NCBI GenBank assembly: GCA_022113835.1
Contig: JAILWY010000025.1
Coordinates: 7,270,501-7,334,500 of the forward strand
Reading direction: 5' to 3'
Length of the DNA stretch: 64,000 nt
Source of the DNA: Atopsyche davidsoni
Lineage: Eukaryota > Arthropoda > Insecta > Trichoptera > Hydrobiosidae
In this document: one piece after another, positions 26,231 to 37,940 of the stretch
Layout: each line of letters opens with the position of its first letter
How positions within the stretch are numbered: position 1 is the first letter of the stretch
The notes under the pieces: model-generated
What the model was told of the DNA's origin: nothing
The model's database searches: none
What the model saw: only the letters and a program-made list of their open reading frames with translations
Translations under genes and position numbers: made by a program

Positions 26231-27599
26231 CGCCAAAGAAATGCAAGATATTTTAAAAAATGATCTTATATGGTAAGATTGATTCGTTTTTGATTACGAT
26301 TTCTCATACATTACATGGATTTTAGAAGCTTTTTTTTGTTTCCTAAAACAATGTATAAAACAAACGTTCATATGTATTTATAAAAAAATATATATTTAAA
26401 ATCAAAAAAATTGGTAGACTCTACATGTCTTACTTTTACTTGAAAGGCTTACTGTATATTTTATAATTTTTTCAAGTCAAAAATCTCATTTTTTCAAGCC
26501 AGTTTTTTCAGCTTTTGATTCTGTAAAAATATAAAATGTCTTAAAAATGATGTTTAGGATTTTTTGTACTTAATTATTACCGTAATTGCCTATAACTCCT
26601 ATAAAATGTTTGCTTACCATCTCACTGTAAACTTTCCTAAAGTTATTATAAAATAATTGGGTGGTTTAAGACTCTCACTCGTGGAATACAAGTAATTTAA
26701 AACTATGAAACCTCGTTGACGAAAAAATATCATGTAAATAATAAATATTAATGAAAGGAAGTATATTTTTTATAGTTATAACCAACTTACCGATATATAA
26801 ATACGTTGTAAATCAGTTAATATAACGAGGAAAAAATATTGAAAAATTAATGTCATTATTTTGGATACACTCTTAGTAAAATGTAAATACGAATTAACCT
26901 GTTTTTAAAAATACCATTTAAAAGGTTCTCGGTTCACACGATAAATCTAATTAATGTACGAATTCTTAACGGGTTTTCAGGCAAGTGTTGACGCATTCGA
27001 TTTAAAACTAATAAAAATATATAACTTGTATGTCATCTAAAGTAACAACCACTTTCTATAAATACACATAAGATAGTTATTTACAACGGGAAAATATATT
27101 TTTTTATGTTTTCAGACAATTTTAAATTAAATATTAAAATTTCTAAGGTGATTCATACAATGCAGACTTAAAAAAAATTGTTTGTATGTTCTTTCATCAT
27201 TTTTGGGCTGTTTCAATCACTTAATAAGGAAAGTACTCATAATTTTGTTTTGTAATCTCCTAGCCGACTGGCTGTTTAAAGTATACGAGTATATAATGAG
27301 TGTATTTTTTTTATTGGGTGAGATGTAAATTGATTATATTTTTGGTACTTTTGAAGTTTATTATTAAAAATCGTATATTTTTTCAAACTGAGTTCAAATC
27401 GGTTTTTTTATTTCTGCCTCTTATTTTTGATAACAGTATTTTTTTAAAAGTTAATATAGAGAGTTCAAATTATCTTTTCTATCAATTCCCTACGGATTTT
27501 CTCATACCTCCTTCGATTAAGGCGCAAAGTAATTTTTACTCCAGTCAAGCATCTAAAACGCAAACGTCAGGTGAATTAAATGTAAAACTCAACAGCTGA

Positions 27600-27930
27600 C
27601 ACGATTTAGCGGAAGTAGATCATCGTAAGCCCGGACAAAAAGATCGATCGAGCCGTTGCGATCGATTCTTCGGCTCCAGAACCTTTCATCTCGGCGCTGG
27701 TCCGCCATTTTGCGGCCATTTTTTCAGGATTTTTTGCCACGCGGCGGTGCCATCTAGCGGCGAGGAAAAAAACCGGCAAGACCGCGCGTCCGTCAGAGCC
27801 TCTTTTTTATTATTTATTTCAAACAGAATTGGGTACACTTTCTTGGCGAAAGAAAGCGAACGATATTTAAGTGTTTCACGTTCATTTGTATCGGAATCTG
27901 AATGAAAATTCAAAATGGTGGCTGTGAAGT
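27600..27930. promoter_or_regulatory. candidate insulator or Polycomb-type island (CTCF-like and YY1/Pho-like sites)
   Basis: CpG-rich block. CCGCCATTTTG (27702-27712) and GCGGCCATTTTTT (27712-27724) fit the YY1/Pleiohomeotic core GCCATnTT. On the minus strand 27760-27746 reads CCGCTAGATGGCACC, which fits the CTCF core CCASYAGRKGGCRSY at all but one position. It lies between the Osi7 promoter and the end of the Osi8-like gene. Confidence 0.4.
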
Positions 27931-28597
27931 TCGGCAAATTTTAATTTTATGGACTGAAAGATTGGAGTACTACGTTTTTGAATGCCGATAAATTTAATCT
28001 CAAACGTATACGTAGATTTATTATAAACACTTTGTTCTTGAGAGTTATGCCACATTGTTTCTCTAAATTGTCTTGGAGTAATCTAAAAGGTGATTGTGCC
28101 AAAACATATAATAAAAAGTCACTTGAACTCAACTTAACATCTACCTTGCAAAATAACAGCTGTTATTTAAAAAAATTATTTAGATTTCAATGAAAAAATA
28201 AATAATATTATGGTCACATAGCTTTTTTGATTATGATAATATATTATGGATAAATTGTATGCACGTATCAAATATTAGTATCATCTGATATTTAAGCATG
28301 TAACTCGATCTGATGAACTGATTTTCGAAGCCTTTGGAGGTCTCTCAGCCGCGCAGACTGTGGAGGCTTTTTTTGCAGAAAAAAAAAACAATTATTCAGT
28401 CAACGAAAAACTTGCCATCCTAACCTCAAAAATCTCATTCCGCTGTGCGAATCAATTAATTTATATGTATTTAGATTACAACTGTGCATATATTGAAGTA
28501 TGTATTTTTTAATTATCATAGAGTATTTATAATAACTGTAAATATTATAATAGTTTCTCACGAAAATAATGATTTGAAAATCATGACTGATGATTTT

Positions 28598-28615
28598 ATA
28601 TATATATATATATAT
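28598..28615. repeat. (TA)n microsatellite
   Basis: Nine TA units in the intergenic region. Confidence 0.9.
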
Positions 28616-28954
28616 TTATTAATTAACGTCTACTTTTACTGTTCACAATTTTTTTTGTTGATAGAATATATTTGTTTGCGAGTTGTATGCGAACTCTATA
28701 CAGATTTGAGCATAAAACGTAACTACAATATTTTATTACTATTTAATTAAATATATTTATAAAATACAGACATTTTAGTTAAAACAATGATATTATATTA
28801 ATCTTAAAATCGATTGATGAGATTTTCACTAATTTTTATATCTAAAATTGCCTTTACGGAAAAGATGATTTATTTTAGTAAATTTACATAATATGTCACT
28901 AACATTACTTTTATTGGTTTGGTGTTTTTTGTTGAGAAGTAATTTTTATTCTAC

Positions 28955-29075
28955 TGGTGCCTCTCCTCACAGGAAATTGGTGATCTTTTCGTAAAATATA
29001 TTTCCATGCTATCCATTATATATAATTCGGTCGTACTTCCAATTTTCAGTTACTGGCGTAAAATCCACATTTACG
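28955..29075 (+). repeat. diverged SINE-like repeat S
   Basis: GTGCCTCTCCTCACAGGAAATTGG at the start and TCGGTCGTACTTCC later. A similar late segment (TCGGCTGCACTTCCG) is seen near 57520-57535, so the two may form a subfamily. Confidence 0.4.
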
Positions 29076-29466
29076 AAAGTTTCTTCCTTCCAAAGTCTCT
29101 TTTATATCCCTTTATAAATAAACTCAAGCAAACCACATAGCAATATTTTAGTGTAATAATAAAAAAAACCTTGGGTTTGAAATGTGGAAGATAATAAGGA
29201 AACGATAAAATTTCAAAAGAAGTACTTAAGAAGGAAGTCACGGTCATTATTGTGCGACAAACTGGTAAAGGAAATTATCTTAAGAATTTGAATTAAAAAT
29301 GTGACAGACAGTTGATATTCAATAAATAAATAATATGTGTATTAATAAATACTAAAATAATTTTACTATGGCTTTTATTGAAATGTTGTATGAAAATAAA
29401 GTTATTTAAATGATAAAATATAAGTAGCGATCTCAAAAATTCTCATTTGATTTTATGTTGATATCA

Positions 29467-29842
29467 TGTTGCTTGCCCTAAATATAGTTAAATAAACGAG
29501 ACACACGTGTGTGTTAAAAAAGATAAACGCAATAAAAAAGTTACACAAATAAATATAGACTACTGTAAAATGTGAGTTTTCACTAGAGAATTAATATTAT
29601 TTTCTTAAAAAAAAAACACAGGTATGTCTAAAAAAGAGATGTGAACAGACAAAATATTTTGTGACTTTTATAAAGTAAATCAACAATCAGTCCACATCGC
29701 GTGTATCAAACGTGATCAATGCGCAAGTAGCCATCTAAATAAATCATACTTGATTATATTCAGTGTTATTCAAACTAAGTATTAATGTTGTTTGCTCTAA
29801 ATATGCTCTGAAAAAAACGAGACACAGGTGTGTCGAGAAAGA
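29467..29842 (+). repeat. pair of diverged 57 bp repeats around a CACGTG/CAGGTG box
   Basis: GTTGCTTGCCCTAAATAT...AACGAGACACACGTGTG (29467-29524) is matched by GTTGTTTGCTCTAAATAT...AACGAGACACAGGTGTG (29786-29842). The first box holds a perfect ACACACGTGTGT palindrome. The second copy leads straight into a GC-richer island. Confidence 0.6.
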
Positions 29843-29955
29843 CGGACCCAGCTAGAAAGGAAAAAAAACAGAAACTATTCGACCGGAGCAAACAGAGCGG
29901 CGTTTGTCGGTCGCCGGAGTTTGTGAATGGAGGCGCCCGTCCTCGGACTTGACTT
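29810..29955. other. GC-richer island
   Basis: Begins with the CACAGGTGTG box of the 57 bp repeat pair and continues through GACCGGAGCAAACAGAGCGG. No coding pattern. It lies downstream of the Osi8-like gene. Confidence 0.3.
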
Positions 29956-30119
29956 TGATACACATTCCATATAATTTATTCACCTGTAGGTTTGAGATTT
30001 TCAGGTATATCTAAAACTAATCCTTGCTTGAGATTAAATAATACAAAATACGCCGGTACAAAAACTTACTTTGAACGGCTAATTTACGAAAACTTGTTTT
30101 TGGCTACTTGGTGATGGTA

Positions 30120-30285
30120 GTATAAAAAAGCAACAATACGCAGGTTTTTCGTTCCAATATAAAACTGCGATATAAAAAGACCCACTACACTTATTTTCCC
30201 TTGAAATACAATGAAAACTGGCTCAGCATGAGTATTAGCTCAGTAAAATGGTCGCTAACCTCCTCTGAGGAGAGGCAGTTGCTGA
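30120..30285 (-). repeat. SINE-like repeat S, copy 3
   Basis: Reverse-strand copy. It begins at CTCCTCTGAGGAG near 30275 and runs leftward through AAAACTGGCTCAGC and GACCCACTACAC to CAACAATACGCAGG. It lies about 550 bases past the end of the Osi8-like coding region. Confidence 0.6.
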
Positions 30286-30635
30286 AGATTAAATATAAAA
30301 TCAATGTAAAATGTTTCCAGGAAATCAATAGCACGGTGTATCAAAAAAAACAAAACATTTATGAAAAAATAATTATTTTATTAGGTAAATAAATTATTTT
30401 GCGACCTTATTAATTTTCTTATTAAACCACTGAAACAAAAAGTCTTATTATACAACACTTTTTTTTTTTGCAAACATCAATTAACTTAAGGCAGAAATAT
30501 CATTTAAAAAATTCTAAATACATATTTTTATACAATACATATCACATTATAAATCCTATTCACAGTATGCGTTTTTAAATTTTAATTTTTCATGAAGTCG
30601 TTAATTTTTTTATTTATATTTTAATTAACCTTTGC

Positions 30636-30641
30636 TTTATT
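30636..30641 (-). terminator. poly(A) signal of the Osi8-like gene
   Basis: This is the first AATAAA on the minus strand after the stop codon, about 200 bases downstream. A second lies about 25 bases further. Confidence 0.5.
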
Positions 30642-30837
30642 TTACAGAGGTAGATTTGGCTTATAGTATTGAAAATAAATTATTAAATTATTATAAATAA
30701 CTATGAAATGGCTTTACATTACCCTACATGGCATAATAATAAATTAAATTTGAACTATCTTTTATAAAAACAACGAATGCCAAATATAATAATCTTAGCA
30801 TCAAGTTGATTTAAATGATTCTTGAAATATTTTGAAA

Positions 30838-31076
30838 TTACTGCGGAGATAACTGAGAAAGTTGCTGCATCCCCTGGTAGGCGGCGTAAGGGGAGTATTG
30901 CTCCACAGAAGGCTGCTGCGGGTAGGCTCCGATGCTCTGAGGGTTCAAGGAGGCTGGATCCTGCCCCAGACGACCCCAGTGGTAGTCCTGGCCGTGGTAG
31001 TTGTCAGAAACAGGCGTCGCGAGAATAGCAAGCTTAGAAGGTTTCGAGTCGCCGAGAGACTTCAACGCAGTAGCAC
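30838..31076 (-). CDS. Osi8-like exon 3 (last)
   Basis: A good acceptor (branch-like ACTAAT, then TTTCTGTCTTTGAAG|GTGCT) gives Gly-Ala-Thr-Ala-Leu-Lys in frame with exon 2. The exon encodes a hydrophilic Tyr/Gln/Pro-rich tail of 78 residues ending QLSPQ and TAA. Open frame continues upstream of the acceptor but is AT-rich and not family-like. Confidence 0.8.
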
Positions 31077-34000
31077 CTTCAAAGACAGAAACTTGATTAG
31101 TGTATTCTTGAATGTTGAGGCGAAGGTTGCATGTGCAGGTAAGAATTTTTGTGTGTATATAATAGTTGCGAAGGAATTCAATTGGAATTACATTATGTAT
31201 ATATAAATTATTTGTTTGAAGATAATACATTTAATTCTTTGAATTATTATGAGAATTTAACCCAAAACCAATAAAAACACAAACCTGACAATTATACTTA
31301 AAAACGAGAGCCAAGATTAGGTTTTGTTAAAAAAATTACGTAACTTCATTTATACCTTAATAAACATGGATAATTTTATGATATTTTAGTAGCATTATAA
31401 AGTTTTCAGCAACTAATCGTTTAACTGAAACACATAAAGTTTGAGGTTATATAGTTTTCATTGTAATAATATTACTTGTAAAAAGGGTTTTTAAATAAAT
31501 ATTTACAAGAAATCATTATTTTTAAACATATTAAATTTCAACAAAATGACTTTATTTTCATGTAAATTTTATATCGTAAAATGTTTTATTTTCTAGTAAA
31601 ATCCATCTAAGTTTTATTAAAAAAAAAATTCTGAAAATGTGTTGCATGGTATGCTTAATAATTTTTTTTACTATTTTTAAAAAAAAAATGTTTTTTCAAA
31701 TATTATTAAGTTTAAAATTTATGTTTACGATTTCACATTAAAAATAAACGCCGACATGCTTATAAAAATATGTTATTGTAATAAAATTTAAGTTAAATGA
31801 ATATACTGTTATTATTCTCTGCAAGTTTATAAAACACATTTTAATTTAATAGTTTTGTAGAGTACCAAGTTTATTTAAGGCTGAATTGACATTACGATAG
31901 TCATGCTTTTTAAAAAGCTTCTTGTGCACATGCTTCTGGCAAGGTGCATTAGAGAAATAAAGAGTCGATCGACAATCGATTATTTTCGATAATATCGACA
32001 CTCTGGACTGACCTAGTCTGCGAACCATTCAACTCTTTCGTGCAATCTGTACACATCTTCAAGGTGAGGATTCATTTCGTCTGTAAATTACATTTCGTGT
32101 TATTGAAAGTGGAAAATTATTTTTGTGATTTTGGTAAAGCAGTCCGTACACGTTACAATACAACCGACAACTTATATTTAATCAACTAATATTTTTCTCT
32201 AATTTTGTGTGTTTTTTATAGTTACGAACAACACGAATTGCATAATAGAAAATCAATAACACTGCAACTAAACTTGACTTTTTAGTTATATACCAAAATG
32301 TTGAATATTTAATATGCCATGAAAGGTATTCTAAAAATACGTTTTTGAATTTGCATGCCTATTTAATTTTGAAGCATTTTGCTTATAATTTACAGAGTCA
32401 TATATCAAAATTATAAATTAAATATTTATATATGAGATTGTGTATTTGTATTTGAAAATAAAACTTATAAATAATAATAGTGATTTACAATGAAAAAATC
32501 TTATATCAAGTGATATAAATTAGACCATTTCGTTCGTATTAAGATAATGATGTATTTTTATTTGGTTTTCAGGCCATGTATTTAAAGCTTATTAGAGCAG
32601 TCGACGTATTTAATTTATAGGGGGAGATAGTATGTAAATATTTACTTTTTAAATCCAAATATTGCAATAAACCTACTTGCATCAAATTATCTATGATTGC
32701 GATAATTTACTTAATATATGCAATTAATTTAAAAAATACATTTGAATAAAAAACGCATAAATGCTTTGATCGTGATTTATGATTAATTTATTGCTTATAT
32801 ATTAATATTCTATGTTTGTTTGCTGAGAGATAAAAATATTCTTACAAATATGAACATTTGTACATTTTAAAAAAAAATGTTTTTATTTTATATAAAAAAA
32901 TTTAATTTGAAAGCTCTTATAGTTTATAAGCGCGTTTAAGGTGTATTAAAAAAAATATTTACTAACCGTTTTAATATTGCATATTTTTTTATTACAGAAG
33001 GCGTGTTTCTACAGAATTTAATAGAAAAAAATATAACCTGTTCATTGGATGTTAAATATTTCATTTGCAGGATCTCCTAAAGCAGCGATTTTATTTTTTT
33101 AAATTTATAAGGTTGTGTATTTATCTTTAGTGGTTTTCGTTATTACCTGATATCATGATGGCCGTGAGTCCAGCGAACAGCCCCTTAATGGCGATTAGTT
33201 TGATGACGGAAAGGACGATGGGAAGGACGATGGCCATTTTCAGCTTCAGCACCAGGAGGAGAGGAAGCAACAGCTTCTTCAGTCTGCTGGAGCGGGCTTC
33301 TGAAAAATAATCGAAATTCATTTTTAGGCAGACGAAGATATCGGGCCATATTGGCAAAGTATATAAAAATATTTAATACTAATCATGTTTGTTTTAAAAT
33401 GAAATGCTTGCAAATTTTTTGGCTCATTGATGTTCTATAAATATATATTTCTTTAAAAAAAAATATTTTTAGCAATAACTAAGAAGTATATTTAATAAAG
33501 TTTTTCAATTGAATATTGCTATTAATGGGTATCAAAAAATAATTATGTGTAATGATTGTGTTATTGCAGGCGATTTTATTGCATTTTACAATATTATATG
33601 GCTCTGAAATACGAATTGATTGAAAAATATTTTTTTGTCTTGATATAATAAATAATGCGAGAAAGTTCACACGAAATCGTATTGAAAAGTGAGAGATATT
33701 TTTTGCTTGCATCGTATCAAATAAAACGTCGTCGCGAGTCTTCTTGAATTTCACAGATGGCGGATTTTTTTGTTGTTTTTTTTTGGACACAGGTGGCATT
33801 AGCAGTCGCGTTTGCTTTGTTTTATTTTTGATGTCTGGCGGCCATTTCTTCGGCCATTTGTAATAAACCAGATTTTAATATACGATTTCTATTGTTTCGC
33901 ATTGCGGTATGTGGATGTGATGTGTATTTTTTACTTGCGTTTTTTGCTCGCCAGCAAATTTTATCGTTTTTTGTACTTTTTTGGGACTTACAATTAATTA

Positions 34001-37000
34001 AGTTGTTTTTATGATGATTACTCAATTGGTCGTGATTAAATATAAATTAAAATACCAGATAGTCTAGATTTTTTTAATGAAAGTCAAACCTTATCCATTC
34101 TATTTATGGTCAACCTGATTCTTTAATATATTTTAGAACAAGAATGCAAACATGTCACAAAAAATATACCGGAAATTGAGTTGGGTGCGACATATTAAGG
34201 TCTCATTTCTTTCACTAAGCCCTTAATTGCTGAAAACAGTTGCCTTATCTGCTGTCATCTTGACCTTCTTGTGACCCACTACTGTATTAGAAAAAAAAAG
34301 TAACTGATATAGCATATAAATTCCTTTCCCCATTTTTTAGGTATAGAAAATATTAACAGGCTTTCTTAGCAACTCAATGTCTTTCCGTTTCTGCTTCGGT
34401 TCTTATATGCGGACTGAATTCATTAAAATATGTTTTATACAAAATGTATAATATGTGAACAATCAAATATATATGAATAGCTTTAAGTTAAATGATAACA
34501 AACATGACTGTATCTAGTATGGAATGCAGAAATATTTTTTTATGTGAAATTTAAGTTGATTGAATAATGCTTGTTTGTGAAGTATATCAGCTAGGGTTAA
34601 ATGTAAAAATGATCTCAGATGTACTCATTGTCTCATAAAAAAAATTTCAGAGCTGGTCAAGAGCGCACCTTGCCTGGGTCCACAGGAGAAAGGCCTCCGA
34701 GAAAGAAAGTTTAACGAAATATAGGCGGAGGTCACCTGCGGCTCGGAATGTGGGTCACTCGCTCGTGGAAGTAATTTACGACAGACTTCAGGCAGGACCG
34801 TCATTCTTTATAAATAAAAGCCTAAAAAATATTCCCCAGCTTACTTGGTAGGTAATTTTTGAGGAATTGGGTCCGTAATAAATATTTATACAAACTATGT
34901 ATACGATAAAAACTTTTTTTAGATGTTGTCATGTACTTACTTAAAATAATTGAATAACGTGGACTTTCGATACAATCGTCTTTTATAAATAAAAACCTGT
35001 GCTAAAATAAAGTTTTGTTTATTTAGCAGGTAGTTTTGAATAAATTATTTTGATAAAATCAGTAATTAATAAAATATTTGTTTAACTTACAAGTACACAA
35101 ATAAACTTATGTGTTTGATGAAAGAACGTTGAAAAGTTTTCGTGTATTTTTGTAAATTATTGAATAAAAGCCTATAAGATATGTTTTTGCCTATTTGGAA
35201 GGTTTTGATATTGAAATAAACATGTGTGATCATTGAAAACATACTACGGCGTTGTTGTGTATTTAGGTAAATAATTTAAAGAAATATATATTACAATACT
35301 CAATACACTAAAAAATCTAATATATAAATATTTTTATAAAGCACAAGTAGGGTTGAATAATTGCGTGTTTTAAAAATTCGTTAAATGGTTAATAATTTAT
35401 TTGAAAAGCTATTATTCAAAACAACGAAATATAAAATATATTTTTTTAAGAGAAAGTGTGTTTAAAGTATCATACGCGAAAATGTTATTTTACTGAAATA
35501 TTGTTTTGCTTGCTGAAAGTATCTCAATAATGGTTAGATTTATTTGAATGCCTATATTAGAGTTAAAAGTTGATGCACGAAAATTTGATTCTGAAAAGTG
35601 ATTGTACAGTCCTTTACACAGTACAAACATGCAGCCAGCCAATTTTTCTTCCATTTCACTGAGCATATACTCAGTATTCATGGTTTTCTAAGGGGGAATA
35701 AGTGTAGTGGGTTCCCGGGTTTCGCAGTTTTATATTGGAAGGAAAAGCCTGCGTATTGTTGCTGCCCAATAGCGTTATTATATAACCTTTCTTTACAGAG
35801 CTCTTGCGTTTAGATCTGATACTCCTGGAGCAGGATATAGAAACAAGCACATCCTCCACAATCGTGTTTTTTATGGTTTTGCCTTAAGAGTCTTGCTACC
35901 TAACAAAAAAGGACCGTTTTACCCGGCGAAATCGGGTCATTTAATTAATTTAATAATCACTTTATTTTTCTATGTCGAAAGTTGATTTTTTTATACAGTA
36001 TTGAAAAAAACTATAAATTATATTTACCTATTTTTTATTATTTAATTACGTCCATTTTCAGGGTAAAATAAAATCATGAAGATGTTGAAAAATTTGATAA
36101 AAAGACGAATTTTCAAAAAAAAAAAATGACATGACGAATCTCCAAATCGGAAAAACACATATTTACCATATTAAAAATAAATTTACAAGAAATAAAAAAA
36201 AAATTCTGTTCGGAAGAAGAGATGTATCTAACTTTTTGCATTAAATTTTTTTTGATTAGTGCAGTCGATTTTTCCGCAAAACGGACCAGAAAATGATCAA
36301 AAAAACTCGAGTATGGGACTTTTGGAGTAACACACTTTTTGTATGGATTTTCAAGTCCCCATAGATAAGATAGGCCAAATAAAAATTGAATTAGTTTTGT
36401 ATGAATAAATTAATTTATGGAAAATGTAAATAGTGATTATATTTTATGGGCAGTCACACAAATTATATGTAATGTAATGTAAAACTCGAGTATGGGACTT
36501 AGGGCCTAAAGTGTAGGAAGCTATTGGGTAGCTGCAAGTTGTCGGCGTGATTGTCGCTACAGGTGTGGAGGCTTTGGAGTGCATGGAGGCTGCACAGTGG
36601 GTCCGAGGCCGGCTGGTCGGCGACTGGCGACTAACGGTACAGTGTTTCCTTTTGTACGCGAGGGGGGCGAGGCTCGGCGGAACCGGAATGCCCCGAGTCG
36701 GCCGCCATTGTTCGGTCCATTGACACTGACCGCCGGCGCGAGGGACCGGTTCTCTGTTTCTGTTTTTTCTTTCTCTCCTTTCTTTGGACTGGCCTTAATT
36801 CGGGCGCGTGTGGCGCGTCTGCTCGGAATCAATGTCAAGGATATGCGTGGAATGAACATGGCGGCTTTTACGGTTGTGAATTGGGTGTTTTTTTTTTTTT
36901 TTGGTTTCAAACACGTGCTGCTATTTTTATTAGCCCTTCAACGTTTATACGCACAAATAAAATATTTTTTATACAAAAGTAATAGTATGAAAACAATAAC

Positions 37001-37870
37001 ACTGCGATTGAAATAAACATTTATATTTTTTAAACGAACGAATTTCCTTACTTTAAATCAAAATTATGCATGTCAATTTTTATTGATGACCGGTTTTGCC
37101 AACCTTTCCTAAAAATCAGTCAAGTATATAGTCAAGTATATATAGTCAAAAATATTGATTACTGATTATTTCAGACCTTTTTACTTATTGTATATTTTGT
37201 TTAATTTATATGTATTGTATAATAATGCTACTTGGCAGTAGCAATCCGCAGACTTCGAATATAAAACTGCGGTGTAGAAGATCCCAGGGACCCACTGCAT
37301 TATCCTCCATAAGAAAACCATGAACACTAAATTAGTCGCTAAACATCTTTATGCAGAATTACGCGAAGGAGAAGACTAAAATATATATTTTTTTATAATT
37401 TTATATATTTTATAGGCGGGGCGGGTACTAGTACCCGTTTCGCGGACTGCTGTCTAAAAGCGGGGCGCGTATTGATACTTTTTGAATGTGTCATTTTACT
37501 CTTTAGGTTTACAGCTCGTAATGTTTGTTTAGGACTCGTCAACGTCACTTCTACCAATACTGTCCAGTGATTCTGAACAAAGTGACAATGAAGAAGTGGA
37601 GTGGTCAGAGAATGATAATCCTCCAATTATTGAACAATTTTTAGGACAAAGTGGTGTTGTTGTGATGCCAAGTAATCCGCAAAGTGTGCATGAAGTGCTT
37701 CAACTTTTTATAGGAAACGATTTATTTGACTACACGCAAATCAAAGAGTGTATAGACTAGATTTCACACGCGCAATTTTACGTGAATTTTGCCCGCTACG
37801 CACATCAGTTTAGTCAATTTGGTTATCCGCTTAAAGTGTGTTTAATATGTATTACTGAATAATTTTTAAG

Positions 37871-37940
<70 letters not shown>

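Noticed and set aside
36579..37016. 145-codon plus-strand open frame in the CpG-rich block
   Set aside because: It is long because GC-rich DNA has few stops, ends in a T-rich run and resembles no family.
37393..37626. Minus-strand open frame over the transposase remnant
   Set aside because: It is antisense to a frame that matches the piggyBac N-terminus in layout.
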